64,000 nt of DNA from Thioclava pacifica DSM 10166 (GCF_000714535.1 NZ_AUND01000023.1:62001-126000), one strand, 5' to 3'. Counted from the first letter of the stretch, positions 9,080 through 19,135 are shown. The notes: generated from the letters alone by a model not told the origin. Numbers and translations are program-made.

Positions 9080-10687
9080 CTACAGCATCCACTCGATCGG
9101 AAGACGCTGTGCGATCCAGAGCACGATGCGATGGGTCAGCGGAACGCCTGGTTCGCGTTTGAGCACCGGCTGACCGGGGCGCGACCAGCGCAGTTGTTGC
9201 GTGCGTGTCAGGCGCAGCCGCCAGGCGCGCTGCGGTATGAACTCGTGGAACGCATCGGAGATCTGCGCAGCGATCTCGGGGGCGGCGAGCACCAGCCCCA
9301 GCTCGGTATTGAGCCGCATCGAGCGCGGGTCGAAGTTGAACGAACCGATGAAGACACGGGCGCGATCCACCGCGAAGACCTTCGCATGCAGCTTGTTGCG
9401 CGAAAATGGCGAGGTGCCGCGAATATCCGAGCCCACGAACTCTCCCGGCCTCAGGCGCGTGGGGCGCTGCGCCTCGGCATCGGGGGCGTATTCATAAAGC
9501 TCGATCCCCGCGCGCAGCAGCCCCTTGCGGCGATGCGCATAGCCCGAATGCACCAACGGCACATCCGTCGCGGCATAGGAATTGGTGAGCACCCGGATCT
9601 TCGCGCCCGCTTTCGCGATCCGCCGCAGGTAGCGAACCCCGGCGCGCGTCGGAACGAGGTAGGGCGTGATCAGGACAAGCTCCTGCGTCGGCAAGCCGAG
9701 CGCTCGGACGAGATATTCCCAGAGCAGCTTACGACCTTTCAGGAGCCCGTGGACCTTCGAGGGGTGGTCGTAAAGCAGCTGCGCATCGGCGATGACGATT
9801 TGCGTCCCTTCGTCCAGGATCTCATTGCCGCGCTCGCGGCTGGAGATGGCCTCGGCATAGGCGCTGGCCTCGGGGGCGGACAGCCGCAACTCCTCGGCCT
9901 TCACGATGGCGCGGGCCTCCTCTTCTTCGCAGCGGCCCAGCATCAATTCGGCCGGGATCGCGGCCGGGGCGTTCCAGTAGAGATCGAACTGCTTTCCCAC
10001 TTGCGGAAGCACCGGGCCCGCGACGGTGACATCCATGTCCATATAGAGCCCGGAGGAGGAGAGATCGTTGAAATAATCGTCGCCGATATTGCGCCCGCCG
10101 AGGATCGCGATGCGTCCGTCGGCGATCATCGCCTTGTTATGCATGCGCCTGTTGAGGCGGCGAAAATCCGACAGATAGCCAAGCACACGTGCGCGTCGGA
10201 TCGGAAAAGGGTTGAAAAGCCGCACTTCGACATTCGGGAGCTGGTCGAGCGCCGCGAGCGTGCGGTCCATCCCTGCCGTGCCGTTGTCGTCGATCAGCAG
10301 CCGTACCTCTACGCCGCGCGCCGCTGCGGCACGCAGGGCGCCCAGCATCAGCGCCCCGGCGATATCGTTTTGCCAGATGTAATATTGCAGATCGAGCGAG
10401 ACCTCCGCCGCCGCGACAAGTTCGAGCCGCGCCGCCAACGCATCCACCGGATCGGTAAGAACCTGAATCGCATTCTTTTCGCCCGCTTGCGTGAGCCGCG
10501 CGCTCAGGGCGCGCGCGATGCGCCCGGTCTCCGGGGCCACGCGAACCTCGCTGAAGGGAAACGGCCCGCGTGGAAGGCGGTGCGACAGCCGCGCCACCAA
10601 AAGCGTCAGGCCGAACAGCCCGATGAGTGCGGTCACGCCCGACAGCGTGAGGATATGGATCAGTGCAAGCTCCATGGCCCGCATCAT
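9080..10687 (-). CDS. phospholipase D-like protein, cardiolipin synthase type
   Basis: Two HKD motifs define this phospholipase D-superfamily protein: HNKAMIAD near residue 183 and HAKVFAVD near residue 424, each followed by the conserved GSxN/GGRNIGD strand. One N-terminal hydrophobic helix (about 8-30) anchors it in the membrane. At 535 residues it is near cardiolipin synthase size but lacks the two-helix N-terminus of ClsA, so a ClsC-like or other phospholipid-exchange enzyme fits better. A likely reaction is transfer of a phosphatidyl group between lipids. It stands alone, convergent with rnr and just beyond the pckA terminator. Confidence 0.82.
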   Translation of the reverse strand: MMRAMELALIHILTLSGVTALIGLFGLTLLVARLSHRLPRGPFPFSEVRVAPETGRIARALSARLTQAGEKNAIQVLTDPVDALAARLELVAAAEVSLDLQYYIWQNDIAGALMLGALRAAAARGVEVRLLIDDNGTAGMDRTLAALDQLPNVEVRLFNPFPIRRARVLGYLSDFRRLNRRMHNKAMIADGRIAILGGRNIGDDYFNDLSSSGLYMDMDVTVAGPVLPQVGKQFDLYWNAPAAIPAELMLGRCEEEEARAIVKAEELRLSAPEASAYAEAISSRERGNEILDEGTQIVIADAQLLYDHPSKVHGLLKGRKLLWEYLVRALGLPTQELVLITPYLVPTRAGVRYLRRIAKAGAKIRVLTNSYAATDVPLVHSGYAHRRKGLLRAGIELYEYAPDAEAQRPTRLRPGEFVGSDIRGTSPFSRNKLHAKVFAVDRARVFIGSFNFDPRSMRLNTELGLVLAAPEIAAQISDAFHEFIPQRAWRLRLTRTQQLRWSRPGQPVLKREPGVPLTHRIVLWIAQRLPIEWML

Positions 10688-10727
10688 GTAGCCGGATCAT
10701 GGGTTTGGGGAAGTGGCTGTTTCGAAT

Positions 10728-10758
10728 GAAAAAAGGGCCAGCGCGATGGCCGGCCCTT
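10728..10758 (-). terminator. intrinsic terminator of pckA
   Basis: Read on the minus strand, AAGGGCC and GGCCCTT form a stem around a 12-nt loop, followed by six T residues, 23 bp after the pckA stop codon. The same DNA read on the plus strand lacks a T-run, so it acts mainly on pckA. Confidence 0.88.
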
Positions 10759-10780
10759 CCAATCTCGTTTTCGCGCCGGG

Positions 10781-12379
<1,599 letters not shown>

Positions 12380-12526
12380 CTCTCGCTCCCGATGCCGTCA
12401 CGCGGCTTTATCTGGGTTCCTCCCGGCGCTTCGGGGCCTCGAAACGCCGATCCGAGCAACAAAGTTACCCGGATGGCCGCCCTATAGCATGACAATTTTG
12501 CGAAGGAACAGGAAGCAATGACGCAG

Positions 12527-12559
12527 TTAGCGCAACCATCGTCACGTTTAGCGCCACCA
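12527..12559 (+). promoter_or_regulatory. two 12-bp direct repeats, TTAGCGC(A/C)ACCA, 21 bp apart
   Basis: TTAGCGCAACCA at 12527-12538 and TTAGCGCCACCA at 12548-12559 match at 11 of 12 positions. The 21-bp period equals two helical turns, so both face the same side of the DNA, as tandem operator half-sites do. They are 148-180 bp upstream of the pckA start. The binding protein is not identified; an OmpR-type regulator such as ChvI is one candidate. Confidence 0.5.
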
Positions 12560-12620
12560 AGGCGGATTGTCGCGGAAAGGTGAGGCAAATTAGTCAAACC
12601 TTCGGGATTTTCGCATTGGA

Positions 12621-12646
12621 TGATTCGCGAAAACAGTGTGATTCGC
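12621..12646 (+). promoter_or_regulatory. direct repeat TGATTCGC, 18 bp apart, upstream of chvI
   Basis: TGATTCGC occurs at 12621-12628 and again at 12639-12646, and a related ATTTTCGC precedes them near 12607. The pair is 81-106 bp before the chvI start codon, where an autoregulatory response-regulator site could lie. Assignment to ChvI is an inference. Confidence 0.35.
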
Positions 12647-12726
12647 ACGTTCTTGTTGATTTGGCGGTCCCGAAAGATGAATATGGCGGACAATAACAAA
12701 CAAGAGCAGTAAAGGGATTTTCCGAC

Positions 12727-13428
12727 ATGTCGAGGATCGCGCTGGTTGATGACGACCGCAATATTCTGACCTCCGTATCGATGACTCTCGAGGCGGAAGG
12801 GTATGATGTCGAAACCTATAATGACGGTCAGGCGGCCTTCGACGCGTTCAACAAGCGTCTGCCCGACATGGCCGTTCTCGATATCAAGATGCCGCGGATG
12901 GACGGGATGGAGCTGCTTCAGAAGCTGCGCCAGAAAACCGCCATTCCGGTGATTTTCCTCACCTCGAAGGATGACGAGATCGACGAGGTTCTCGGCCTGC
13001 GCATGGGGGCAGACGATTACGTCAAGAAGCCGTTCAGCCAGCGTCTTCTGGTCGAACGCATTCGCGCTCTGCTGCGCCGTCAGGAGGCGATCTCGACCGG
13101 CGAGGTGGCGACCACCGAAGACACCAAAGTCATGGTGCGCGGTTCGCTCGAGATGGACCCGCTGCGTCACGCGGTGACCTGGAAGGGCAAGGACGTCACG
13201 CTGACCGTGACCGAGTTCCTGCTGCTTCAGGCGCTCGCCCAGCGGCCCGGTTTCGTGAAATCGCGCGATCAGCTGATGGACGTGGCCTATGACGATCAGG
13301 TCTATGTCGACGACCGCACGATCGACAGCCACATCAAGCGCCTGCGCAAGAAGATGCGCTCGGTGGACGACGATTTCTCGGCCATCGAGACGCTCTACGG
13401 CATCGGTTATCGCTACAACGAAGAGTGA
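12727..13428 (+). CDS. chvI: ChvI response regulator, OmpR family
   Basis: ChvI is the DNA-binding partner of the ChvG kinase, which in rhizobia and Agrobacterium responds to acid or envelope stress. The receiver domain has the acidic pair at 9-10, phospho-acceptor Asp52 in [11 protein letters not shown] and Lys near 101 in KKPFSQRLL. The C-terminal winged helix (about 135-233) ends [17 protein letters not shown]...GIGYRY. The 233-residue length is typical. The gene starts an operon with chvG (10 bp apart) and probably the PTS genes that follow. Confidence 0.95.
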   Translation: MSRIALVDDDRNILTSVSMTLEAEGYDVETYNDGQAAFDAFNKRLPDMAVLDIKMPRMDGMELLQKLRQKTAIPVIFLTSKDDEIDEVLGLRMGADDYVKKPFSQRLLVERIRALLRRQEAISTGEVATTEDTKVMVRGSLEMDPLRHAVTWKGKDVTLTVTEFLLLQALAQRPGFVKSRDQLMDVAYDDQVYVDDRTIDSHIKRLRKKMRSVDDDFSAIETLYGIGYRYNEE

Positions 13429-13438
13429 TCCTGAGCTC

Positions 13439-15184
13439 ATGAGCATCGCCGGGAGGATCGGAGTGGGGCGCAAGAGCCCCCGGAAAGCGCCCAGGAAGGC
13501 GCTCGAGACGGATGTTGTCCTGGGCGAAGACTGGGTCGCGCCCGAGGGAGTGGTCGACGACGATCTGCGCAAGGGGCGTGCCCGGCGTACGATCATCTCG
13601 CTCAACCGCTCGCCGCTGGCGCGCAAGATCATCACCTTCAACCTGTTGGCGATGATCGTGCTGGTGGCGGGGGTTCTCTATCTCAACCCTTTCCGCGACA
13701 GCCTTGTGCTTCAGCGAGAGAGCGGCCTCGTGAACGAGGCCCAGCTCGCCGCCGACGTGTTCGAGGCGCAGCTCCCCGCGGGCGCCCCGGTCAATCTTGC
13801 GGCGGGCGACGGGATCGACCCGCTCGCCACGATCCGCGGGATCGAGCTGCCCGACGGGGCCGACCTGTTTCTCTTCGATCCGGGTCAGGCACTGATCGGC
13901 ACCACGACAGGTGGCGATCGCGCACCTGTCGAAAAAGTCGAGGGGCTCGATCTCGATCACCGTTCGACTTTCCTGACCGATGTGCTGGGTCGTGCCTGGG
14001 ATGGCGTGGCGCAACTGATTTCGCGCGGCGGTGGCACCAGTGGCGACAGCGCGCTCGAAATGGTGCGGGGGCTCGTGCCGACGGCGCTTGAAGGTCGCAC
14101 GCAGATCGCCTCGAAGAAGAACGATTCCGGCTCGACGATCTTCGCCGTCGCCACTCCGATCCGTCAGGGCGACCGGGTGGTGGGAGTCGTGGGCCTGACC
14201 TCGGTGGCGGGCCAGATCGACGCGCTGGTCCGGGTCGAGCGTGAGCAGGTCCTCCAGATGTTCGTGATCGCGATCATCGTGTCGATCGGCCTGTCGCTTG
14301 TGCTGGCCTCGACCATCGCCAACCCGCTCTCTGACCTTGCTGCCGCGGCCGAGATCGGACGCGGCAAGAATGCCCGCAAGATGTCGCCTTCGCGCGTGCG
14401 CATCCCAGACCTGACCGCACGGCCCGACGAGATCGGACGGCTGTCGGGTGCGATGCGCGGCATGGTGGGCGCGCTTTACGAGCGCATTGACGCGAATGAA
14501 CAATTCGCCGCCGACGTGGCCCATGAGATCAAGAACCCGCTGGCGAGCCTGCGCTCGGCAGTCGCCTCGCTGCACATGGTCAAGAAGGAAGAGCAGCGCA
14601 CACGTCTGCTTGAGGTCATCGACCATGACGTACGCCGCCTCGATCGTCTGGTGAGTGATATTTCCAACGCCTCGCGGCTCGATTCCGAGCTGGTGAAGGA
14701 AGAGGAAGAACAGTTCGACCTGATCAAGATGGTGTCGAATCTCAGCGAATATCTTGGCCAGCAGGCGCGGGAGAAGGGCGTCGATTTCATTACCGATCTA
14801 CCGCAGCAGCCGGTGATGATCTCGGGCCTCGAAGCGCGGCTCGCACAGGTCTTCGTTAACCTCATCACCAACGCCACCTCCTTCTGCGAAGAGGGCGACG
14901 CGGTGCGCGTCTGGGCCCGTCAGCGTGACAATCGCGTGCTGGTCGTGGTCGAGGATACCGGTCCCGGCATTCCGGAGGAGGCGCTGACCAAGGTCTTCAA
15001 GCGTTTCTACTCGGAGCGTCCCGAAGGCCAGTTCGGCGACCATTCCGGCCTCGGCCTCGCGATCTCGAAGCAGATTGTCGAAGCGCATGGTGGTGTGATC
15101 TGGGCCGAGAATATCCGCCCGACGGATGCCGACCTGACCTCCGATCCGCTCGGCGCGCGTTTCGTCGTCGGCTTGCCGGTCTGA
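13439..15184 (+). CDS. chvG: ChvG sensor histidine kinase
   Basis: This is a membrane kinase for ChvI. A basic cytosolic N-terminus of about 60 residues precedes TM1 (about 65-83), a periplasmic sensor domain (about 85-270), TM2 (about 272-292) and HAMP. The H-box AADVAHEIKNPLAS carries His362. N-box QVFVNLITNAT and G-box EDTGPGIPEEALTKVFKRFYS complete the ATPase domain. ATG at 13439 gives 581 residues, as in rhizobial ChvG; longer in-frame extension would run into chvI. In rhizobia the periplasmic domain is bound and inhibited by ExoR; no exoR is in this window. Confidence 0.94.
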   Translation: MSIAGRIGVGRKSPRKAPRKALETDVVLGEDWVAPEGVVDDDLRKGRARRTIISLNRSPLARKIITFNLLAMIVLVAGVLYLNPFRDSLVLQRESGLVNEAQLAADVFEAQLPAGAPVNLAAGDGIDPLATIRGIELPDGADLFLFDPGQALIGTTTGGDRAPVEKVEGLDLDHRSTFLTDVLGRAWDGVAQLISRGGGTSGDSALEMVRGLVPTALEGRTQIASKKNDSGSTIFAVATPIRQGDRVVGVVGLTSVAGQIDALVRVEREQVLQMFVIAIIVSIGLSLVLASTIANPLSDLAAAAEIGRGKNARKMSPSRVRIPDLTARPDEIGRLSGAMRGMVGALYERIDANEQFAADVAHEIKNPLASLRSAVASLHMVKKEEQRTRLLEVIDHDVRRLDRLVSDISNASRLDSELVKEEEEQFDLIKMVSNLSEYLGQQAREKGVDFITDLPQQPVMISGLEARLAQVFVNLITNATSFCEEGDAVRVWARQRDNRVLVVVEDTGPGIPEEALTKVFKRFYSERPEGQFGDHSGLGLAISKQIVEAHGGVIWAENIRPTDADLTSDPLGARFVVGLPV

Positions 15185-15188
15185 TCCG

Positions 15189-15626
15189 ATGGGCGGGCCC
15201 GGTGCCGCCTCTCTCAATCTTCATGCCAGCGTCGTCGCGCTCGATTCAGAGCGCGGCGTTTTGATCAAAGGTGCATCTGGCACAGGAAAATCCCTGCTTG
15301 CGCTGCGGCTGATGGCCTATGGCGCGAGGCTTGTGGCCGATGACCGAGTTGATCTGAGCGTCGAAGGCGAGCGATTGATCGCGCGTTCCCCCGCCGCGAT
15401 CGCGGGTCGGATCGAAGCGCGCGGCGTCGGTATCCTGAATGCCGATGCGCTGTCGCATGCCCGCATCATCCTGAGCGTCGATCTCGACCGCGAAGAGACC
15501 GAGCGCCTGCCGAACTGTCGAAAAGACAGTCTCTTGGGGGTGGAACTTCCCCTTGTGCTGCGTGTGCAACATGACCATTTTGATGTGGCAATTCTGCAAT
15601 GGCTCAAAGGAGGCCGATGGGCGTGA
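15189..15626 (+). CDS. hprK: HPr kinase/phosphorylase, short alphaproteobacterial form
   Basis: HprK phosphorylates a serine of HPr using ATP and reverses the reaction with phosphate. Only the catalytic C-terminal domain is present (145 residues against about 310 in Firmicutes), as is normal in alphaproteobacteria. The P-loop GASGTGKS is at 28-35, and VADDRVDL near 47-54 carries catalytic aspartates. The start is 5 bp after the chvG stop, and the 3' end overlaps rapZ by 10 bp. A matching target serine exists in the HPr encoded three genes downstream. Confidence 0.92.
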   Translation: MGGPGAASLNLHASVVALDSERGVLIKGASGTGKSLLALRLMAYGARLVADDRVDLSVEGERLIARSPAAIAGRIEARGVGILNADALSHARIILSVDLDREETERLPNCRKDSLLGVELPLVLRVQHDHFDVAILQWLKGGRWA

Positions 15627-16543
15627 CCCGATCCGATCCGGCATGGACACAGTCGGGCCAGCGCGTGGTTCTGGTAACCGGACCTTCGGGGGCCGGGCGC
15701 ACGACCGCGATCGGCGCGCTCGAAGATCTGGGATACGAGCCGATCACCAACCTCCCCCTCGGCCTCGTTCCGCGTTTGCTCGCGGGCCATCTCCCGCATC
15801 CTGTGGCGCTCGGCGTCGATGTGCGTGCGCGTGATTTCTCAGCCGCGGCGCTGATCGAGCTGATCGACGCGCTCACCCGCCTGCCCGAGCTGAACCTCGA
15901 ACTTGTCTATCTCGACGCGCGTCCCGAGGTATTGGAACGGCGCTATTCCGAGACCCGCCGCCGCCACCCTCTGGCCCCCGAGGACGACCCCGGCGCAGGC
16001 ATCGCGCAGGAACTCGACATCCTTGCCCCGATCAAGCTGCGCGCTGATGTCCTCATCGACACCTCCGAGATGAGCCCGCATGATCTGCGCGCCGAGATCG
16101 GCCGGTTTTTCGACACAGGCCAGATCGAGAAGCTCTCCGTCTCGGTCAACTCCTTCAGCTACAAGCGCGGCGTGCCGCGCGGGCTCGATCTGATGTTCGA
16201 TTGCCGCTTTCTCGCCAATCCGCACTGGGAGCCGGCGCTGCGCCCCCATGACGGCCGTGATGCGGCTGTGGCCGCGTATGTCGCCAACGATCCGCGCTAT
16301 AGCGAGTTCCACCAGCGCGTGCTCGATCTGCTGCTCTTTCTTCTTCCCGCCTATGTGGCCGAGGGCAAGACGCATCTCTCGGTGGGTTTCGGGTGTACCG
16401 GGGGGCAACACCGCTCGGTCGCGATGACCGAAAGCATCTCCAAAGCGCTTGCGGAAGCGGGTTGGCAAGTGTCTAAACGTCATAGGGAATTGGAACGTCG
16501 TGCGCCCGAGGGCGCCGGTACGAGTGTGAGGACGGGCGCGTGA
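15617..16543 (+). CDS. rapZ: RapZ family RNase adapter / nucleotide-binding protein
   Basis: RapZ (YvcJ) proteins have a P-loop N-terminal domain and a C-terminal domain that in E. coli binds GlmZ/GlmY sRNA and GlcN6P. Here the P-loop GPSGAGRT is at 22-29 and the C-terminal signature [12 protein letters not shown] lies near 260-271. Length (308) is slightly above the usual 285, with an arginine-rich tail. ATG at 15617 has AAAGGAGG only 3 nt upstream; a GTG at 15623 is better spaced and possible. Its target in alphaproteobacteria is not established. Position inside a PTS operon links it to HPr signalling. Confidence 0.93.
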   Translation: MGVTRSDPAWTQSGQRVVLVTGPSGAGRTTAIGALEDLGYEPITNLPLGLVPRLLAGHLPHPVALGVDVRARDFSAAALIELIDALTRLPELNLELVYLDARPEVLERRYSETRRRHPLAPEDDPGAGIAQELDILAPIKLRADVLIDTSEMSPHDLRAEIGRFFDTGQIEKLSVSVNSFSYKRGVPRGLDLMFDCRFLANPHWEPALRPHDGRDAAVAAYVANDPRYSEFHQRVLDLLLFLLPAYVAEGKTHLSVGFGCTGGQHRSVAMTESISKALAEAGWQVSKRHRELERRAPEGAGTSVRTGA

Positions 16544-16947
16544 TCGGGATCGTGATCGTGGCACATGGGGGGCTTGCGCGAGAATATCTCGCGGCAGTCG
16601 AGCATGTCGTCGGCCCCCAAAGCGGCATTCGCGCCATCACCATCGAGGACGATCACGACCGCGCCGGCAAACAGGCCGAGATACGCGCCGCGGCTGATGC
16701 GGTCGATAGCGGAGAGGGGGTCGTCGTCGTCACCGACATGTTCGGCGGCTCGCCCTCCAATCTCTCGCTCATGGCCTGCGAAGCCTGCGATCGAGAAATC
16801 ATCTACGGGGCGAATTTGCCGCTTCTGATCAAGCTCGCGAAATCGCGCAGCCTCGGCGTGCACGCAGCGGTCGAGGCGGCGCTCGACGCTGGCCGTAAAT
16901 ACATCAACAGCTACAACGCCCGCGAAGGAGCTGCCAAATGTCCGTGA
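16540..16947 (+). CDS. manX: PTS EIIA component, mannose/fructose family
   Basis: This is a cytosolic phosphocarrier of the mannose-type EIIA family. The active-site histidine is His9 in [14 protein letters not shown], and [15 protein letters not shown] near 62-76 is the family's second signature. It is 135 residues and free-standing, without IIB, IIC or IID genes nearby, so it is regulatory rather than a sugar transporter part. The GTG start overlaps the rapZ stop (GTGA), and its own stop overlaps ptsH by 10 bp. Phosphate would come from HPr. Confidence 0.92.
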   Translation: MIGIVIVAHGGLAREYLAAVEHVVGPQSGIRAITIEDDHDRAGKQAEIRAAADAVDSGEGVVVVTDMFGGSPSNLSLMACEACDREIIYGANLPLLIKLAKSRSLGVHAAVEAALDAGRKYINSYNAREGAAKCP

Positions 16948-17210
16948 TCCGCAATTTGGAGATCGTGAACGAGAAGGGGCTGCACGCGCGTGCATCCGCT
17001 CGCTTCGTCGAGGTGGTCGAGGATCATGACGCCCGGGCCGAGGTGGCAAAGGATGGCCAGTCGGTCTCGGGCGACAGCATCATGGGGCTTTTGATGTTGG
17101 CAGCCTCGCGCGGAACCACTATTGAGGTCACGACAAGCGGGGCCGAGGCCGAGAAGCTCGCCGATGCGCTTCAGGCGCTCGTGGAGGACAAGTTCGGCGA
17201 AGGCATGTGA
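16938..17210 (+). CDS. ptsH: HPr phosphocarrier protein
   Basis: HPr relays phosphate from enzyme I to EIIA through His16 in NEKGLHARASA. Ser47 in VSGDSIMGLLML aligns with the regulatory serine phosphorylated by HprK. At 90 residues it has family length. Enzyme I (ptsP) is not in the window and must be encoded elsewhere. It overlaps the EIIA gene and is followed 26 bp later by an acyltransferase gene in the same direction. Presence of HprK, Ser47 and EIIA without a permease marks a regulatory PTS. Confidence 0.95.
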   Translation: MSVIRNLEIVNEKGLHARASARFVEVVEDHDARAEVAKDGQSVSGDSIMGLLMLAASRGTTIEVTTSGAEAEKLADALQALVEDKFGEGM

Positions 17211-17236
17211 CCCGCACATAGCCAAGAGGTCCGGTC

Positions 17237-18091
17237 GTGGATCAACAGGTCGAAATCGCTGAAGCCCAAGCCCTGTCCAAGCCATATGACAAGCGTCGCT
17301 TGTCCTATGCGGGCACTTTCACGAACCCTATCAAGGTGGGGACCATCCAGACGCTGGAATGGCTCACTGCGAAAACCCATCTGCTGCGTCTGATCCGAAA
17401 ATTCGAGAAAATCGGTGCGCCCGTGGGGGCGGAGTTTTGGCCGCAGGCGCTCGAGGTGATGGGGATCGAAGTCACCACCCCGCCCGAACAGATCGCCCGC
17501 ATTCCCAAGGAGGGCCCGCTCGTCGTCGTGGCGAACCATCCGCACGGGCTCGTCGACGGGATGGTGCTGGCCTATCTGATCGGGCAGGTACGCGATGACT
17601 ACCTGATCCTGACCCGCTCGCTTCTGACGGGCATTCCCGAGATCGAGAAATACATGCTGCCCGTGCCCTTCCCGCATGAGCAGAACGCGCGCGAGGATAG
17701 CCTGAAGATGCGCGCAGCCTGCATGGCGCAGCTCAAGCGCGGCGGTGTCGTGGTGCTGTTTCCTGCAGGCCAGGTTGCCCATTCCGAGACGCTCATGGGC
17801 CCTGTGATCGAGCAGGAATGGAACCCGTTCACTGCGAAGATGCTCGCGCGCTCGGGGGCTTCTGTCCTGCCGATCCATTTCCCGGGCTGCAATTCCCGCG
17901 CCTATCAAATCGCGAACAAACTCTCGGCCACAGTGCGCCAGGGCTTGCTGCTCTATGAAATCAAGCGCGCCCTTTACAAGCCGCAACATCCGGTGATCGG
18001 CCCGGCGAAGACCGCTGAGGAAATCGCCGAGCCGCTGAAAAATCCGCGCAAGTTTCTGGCTGATTTGCGTGAGGAAACGCTGGCGCTTTGA
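17237..18091 (+). CDS. lysophospholipid acyltransferase-family protein (LPLAT/PlsC-like)
   Basis: This 284-residue protein matches the LPLAT superfamily, which moves acyl chains from acyl-CoA or acyl-ACP to lipid alcohols. VVVANHPHGLVDGMVLAYL is at 96-114; LFPAGQVAHS near 175 is the substrate-binding block. The catalytic signature reads H101-x5-D107 (or H103-x3-D107) instead of HX4D, as in some MGAT-like relatives. There is no strong transmembrane helix. The GTG start at 17237 has AAGAGG 7 nt upstream. It lies 26 bp after ptsH and before a terminator-like repeat, so it appears to be the last gene of the chvI-ptsH operon. Confidence 0.8.
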   Translation: MDQQVEIAEAQALSKPYDKRRLSYAGTFTNPIKVGTIQTLEWLTAKTHLLRLIRKFEKIGAPVGAEFWPQALEVMGIEVTTPPEQIARIPKEGPLVVVANHPHGLVDGMVLAYLIGQVRDDYLILTRSLLTGIPEIEKYMLPVPFPHEQNAREDSLKMRAACMAQLKRGGVVVLFPAGQVAHSETLMGPVIEQEWNPFTAKMLARSGASVLPIHFPGCNSRAYQIANKLSATVRQGLLLYEIKRALYKPQHPVIGPAKTAEEIAEPLKNPRKFLADLREETLAL

Positions 18092-18104
18092 GGGGCCGGC
18101 GGAA

Positions 18105-18242
18105 GGGGGCTCTGCCCCCGTCTGCCTGACGGCAGACTCCCCCGAGATATTTTTATCAAGAAGAAGGGGGAGGGCGCCTCTTCTTCTTGACCGAAATATC
18201 TCGGGGGTGAATTTGCGAACGCAAAGAGGGGGCAGCGCCCCC
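18105..18242. repeat. mirror-image intergenic repeat: two 28-nt arms nested between hairpins
   Basis: Two 28-nt arms, 18139-18166 and 18180-18207, are inverted copies matching at 25 of 28 positions; each contains CCCCCGAGATATTT and AAGAAG. Outside them, on both sides, come a small hairpin (GTCTGCC/GGCAGAC; TTTGCG/CGCAAA) and then a GGGGGC/GCCCCC hairpin at 18105-18119 and 18228-18242. The block fills the space between two convergent genes and would form a long stem-loop on either strand, so it may end transcription. The core motif recurs at three other places in the window. Confidence 0.85.
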
Positions 18243-18259
18243 TTGTCTGTCGGCCCGAC

Positions 18260-19135
18260 TCAGCGCGTCGGAACCGGGGTCTCGCCTCGATAGTCGTAAA
18301 AGCCGCGCCCGGCTTTCCGACCAAGCCAGCCAGCCTCGACATATTTCGTCAGAAGCGGGCAGGGGCGGTATTTCGTATCCGCCAACCCGTCATGGAGCAC
18401 GTTCATGATCGCAAGGCAGGTGTCGAGACCAATGAAATCGGCCAGTTCCAGCGGTCCCATCGGATGGTTCGCGCCGAGCTTCATCGACTCGTCGATCGAG
18501 CGCACATTTCCGACGCCTTCATAGAGCGTGTAGACCGCCTCGTTGATCATCGGCATCAGGATGCGGTTCACGATGAAGGCGGGGAAATCCTCGGCGGAGG
18601 CCGCGGTCTTGCCGAGCTTTTCGACGACCGCCAGCAGCGTCTCGTAGGTTTCCTGATCCGTCGCAATCCCGCGGATCAGCTCGACCAGTTGCATCACCGG
18701 TACCGGGTTCATGAAATGGAAACCCATGAATTTCTCGGGCCGGTCAGTGCGCGAGGCCAGTCGCGTGATCGAGATTGACGAGGTATTCGAGGTCAGGATC
18801 GTCGTCGGTTTGAGATGCGGCAGCAGGTCTTCGAAGATCGCCTGTTTGACGGTTTCGCGCTCGGTTGCGGCCTCGATCACGAGATCGGTGGGGCCGAGAT
18901 CGGTGAGTTTCGTCGTCGTTGAGATCCGCGCAATGGCAGCGTTTTTTTCCTCTTCGGAGATCTTGTCGCGCGACACCTGACGATCGAGGTTCTTGGTGAT
19001 GACTGCGACCGCCTTGGTCAGCGCATCCTCGCTGATATCGTTGAGCAGCACCTCATAGCCCGCCAGGGCGAAAACATGGGCGATCCCGTTGCCCATCTGG
19101 CCTGCACCCACGATACCCACTTTTTCGATCGCCAT
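18260..19135 (-). CDS. hbd: 3-hydroxybutyryl-CoA dehydrogenase
   Basis: This NAD(P)-dependent enzyme interconverts acetoacetyl-CoA (or other 3-ketoacyl-CoA) and the 3-hydroxyacyl-CoA in short-chain beta-oxidation. The Rossmann motif VGIVGAGQMGNGIAHVFA lies at 6-23. GFHFMNPVPVMQLVE near 138 holds the catalytic histidine, and NHPMGPLELADFIGLD near 236 is the C-terminal signature. The 291-residue length is typical of the stand-alone enzyme. ATG at 19135 was preferred because a GAGAG purine run sits at proper distance; ATG six bases earlier is possible. Nearby EtfAB could accept electrons from the acyl-CoA dehydrogenase of the same pathway. Confidence 0.94.
   Translation of the reverse strand: MAIEKVGIVGAGQMGNGIAHVFALAGYEVLLNDISEDALTKAVAVITKNLDRQVSRDKISEEEKNAAIARISTTTKLTDLGPTDLVIEAATERETVKQAIFEDLLPHLKPTTILTSNTSSISITRLASRTDRPEKFMGFHFMNPVPVMQLVELIRGIATDQETYETLLAVVEKLGKTAASAEDFPAFIVNRILMPMINEAVYTLYEGVGNVRSIDESMKLGANHPMGPLELADFIGLDTCLAIMNVLHDGLADTKYRPCPLLTKYVEAGWLGRKAGRGFYDYRGETPVPTR

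Larger units (their letters stand above)
12380..12726. other. divergent pckA / chvI promoter region, no gene
   Basis: No convincing coding sequence occupies these 347 bp. An in-frame minus-strand run of codons here is a shadow of chvI. The stretch is more AT-rich than its surroundings from about 12470 and carries two sets of short direct repeats, listed separately: one nearer pckA, one nearer chvI. No clear -35/-10 pair could be fixed by eye. Confidence 0.7.

Noticed and set aside
18105-18242. CRISPR array or insertion-sequence remnant
   Set aside because: There are no regularly spaced identical repeats with unique spacers, no transposase fragment and no target-site duplication; it is an inverted hairpin element.
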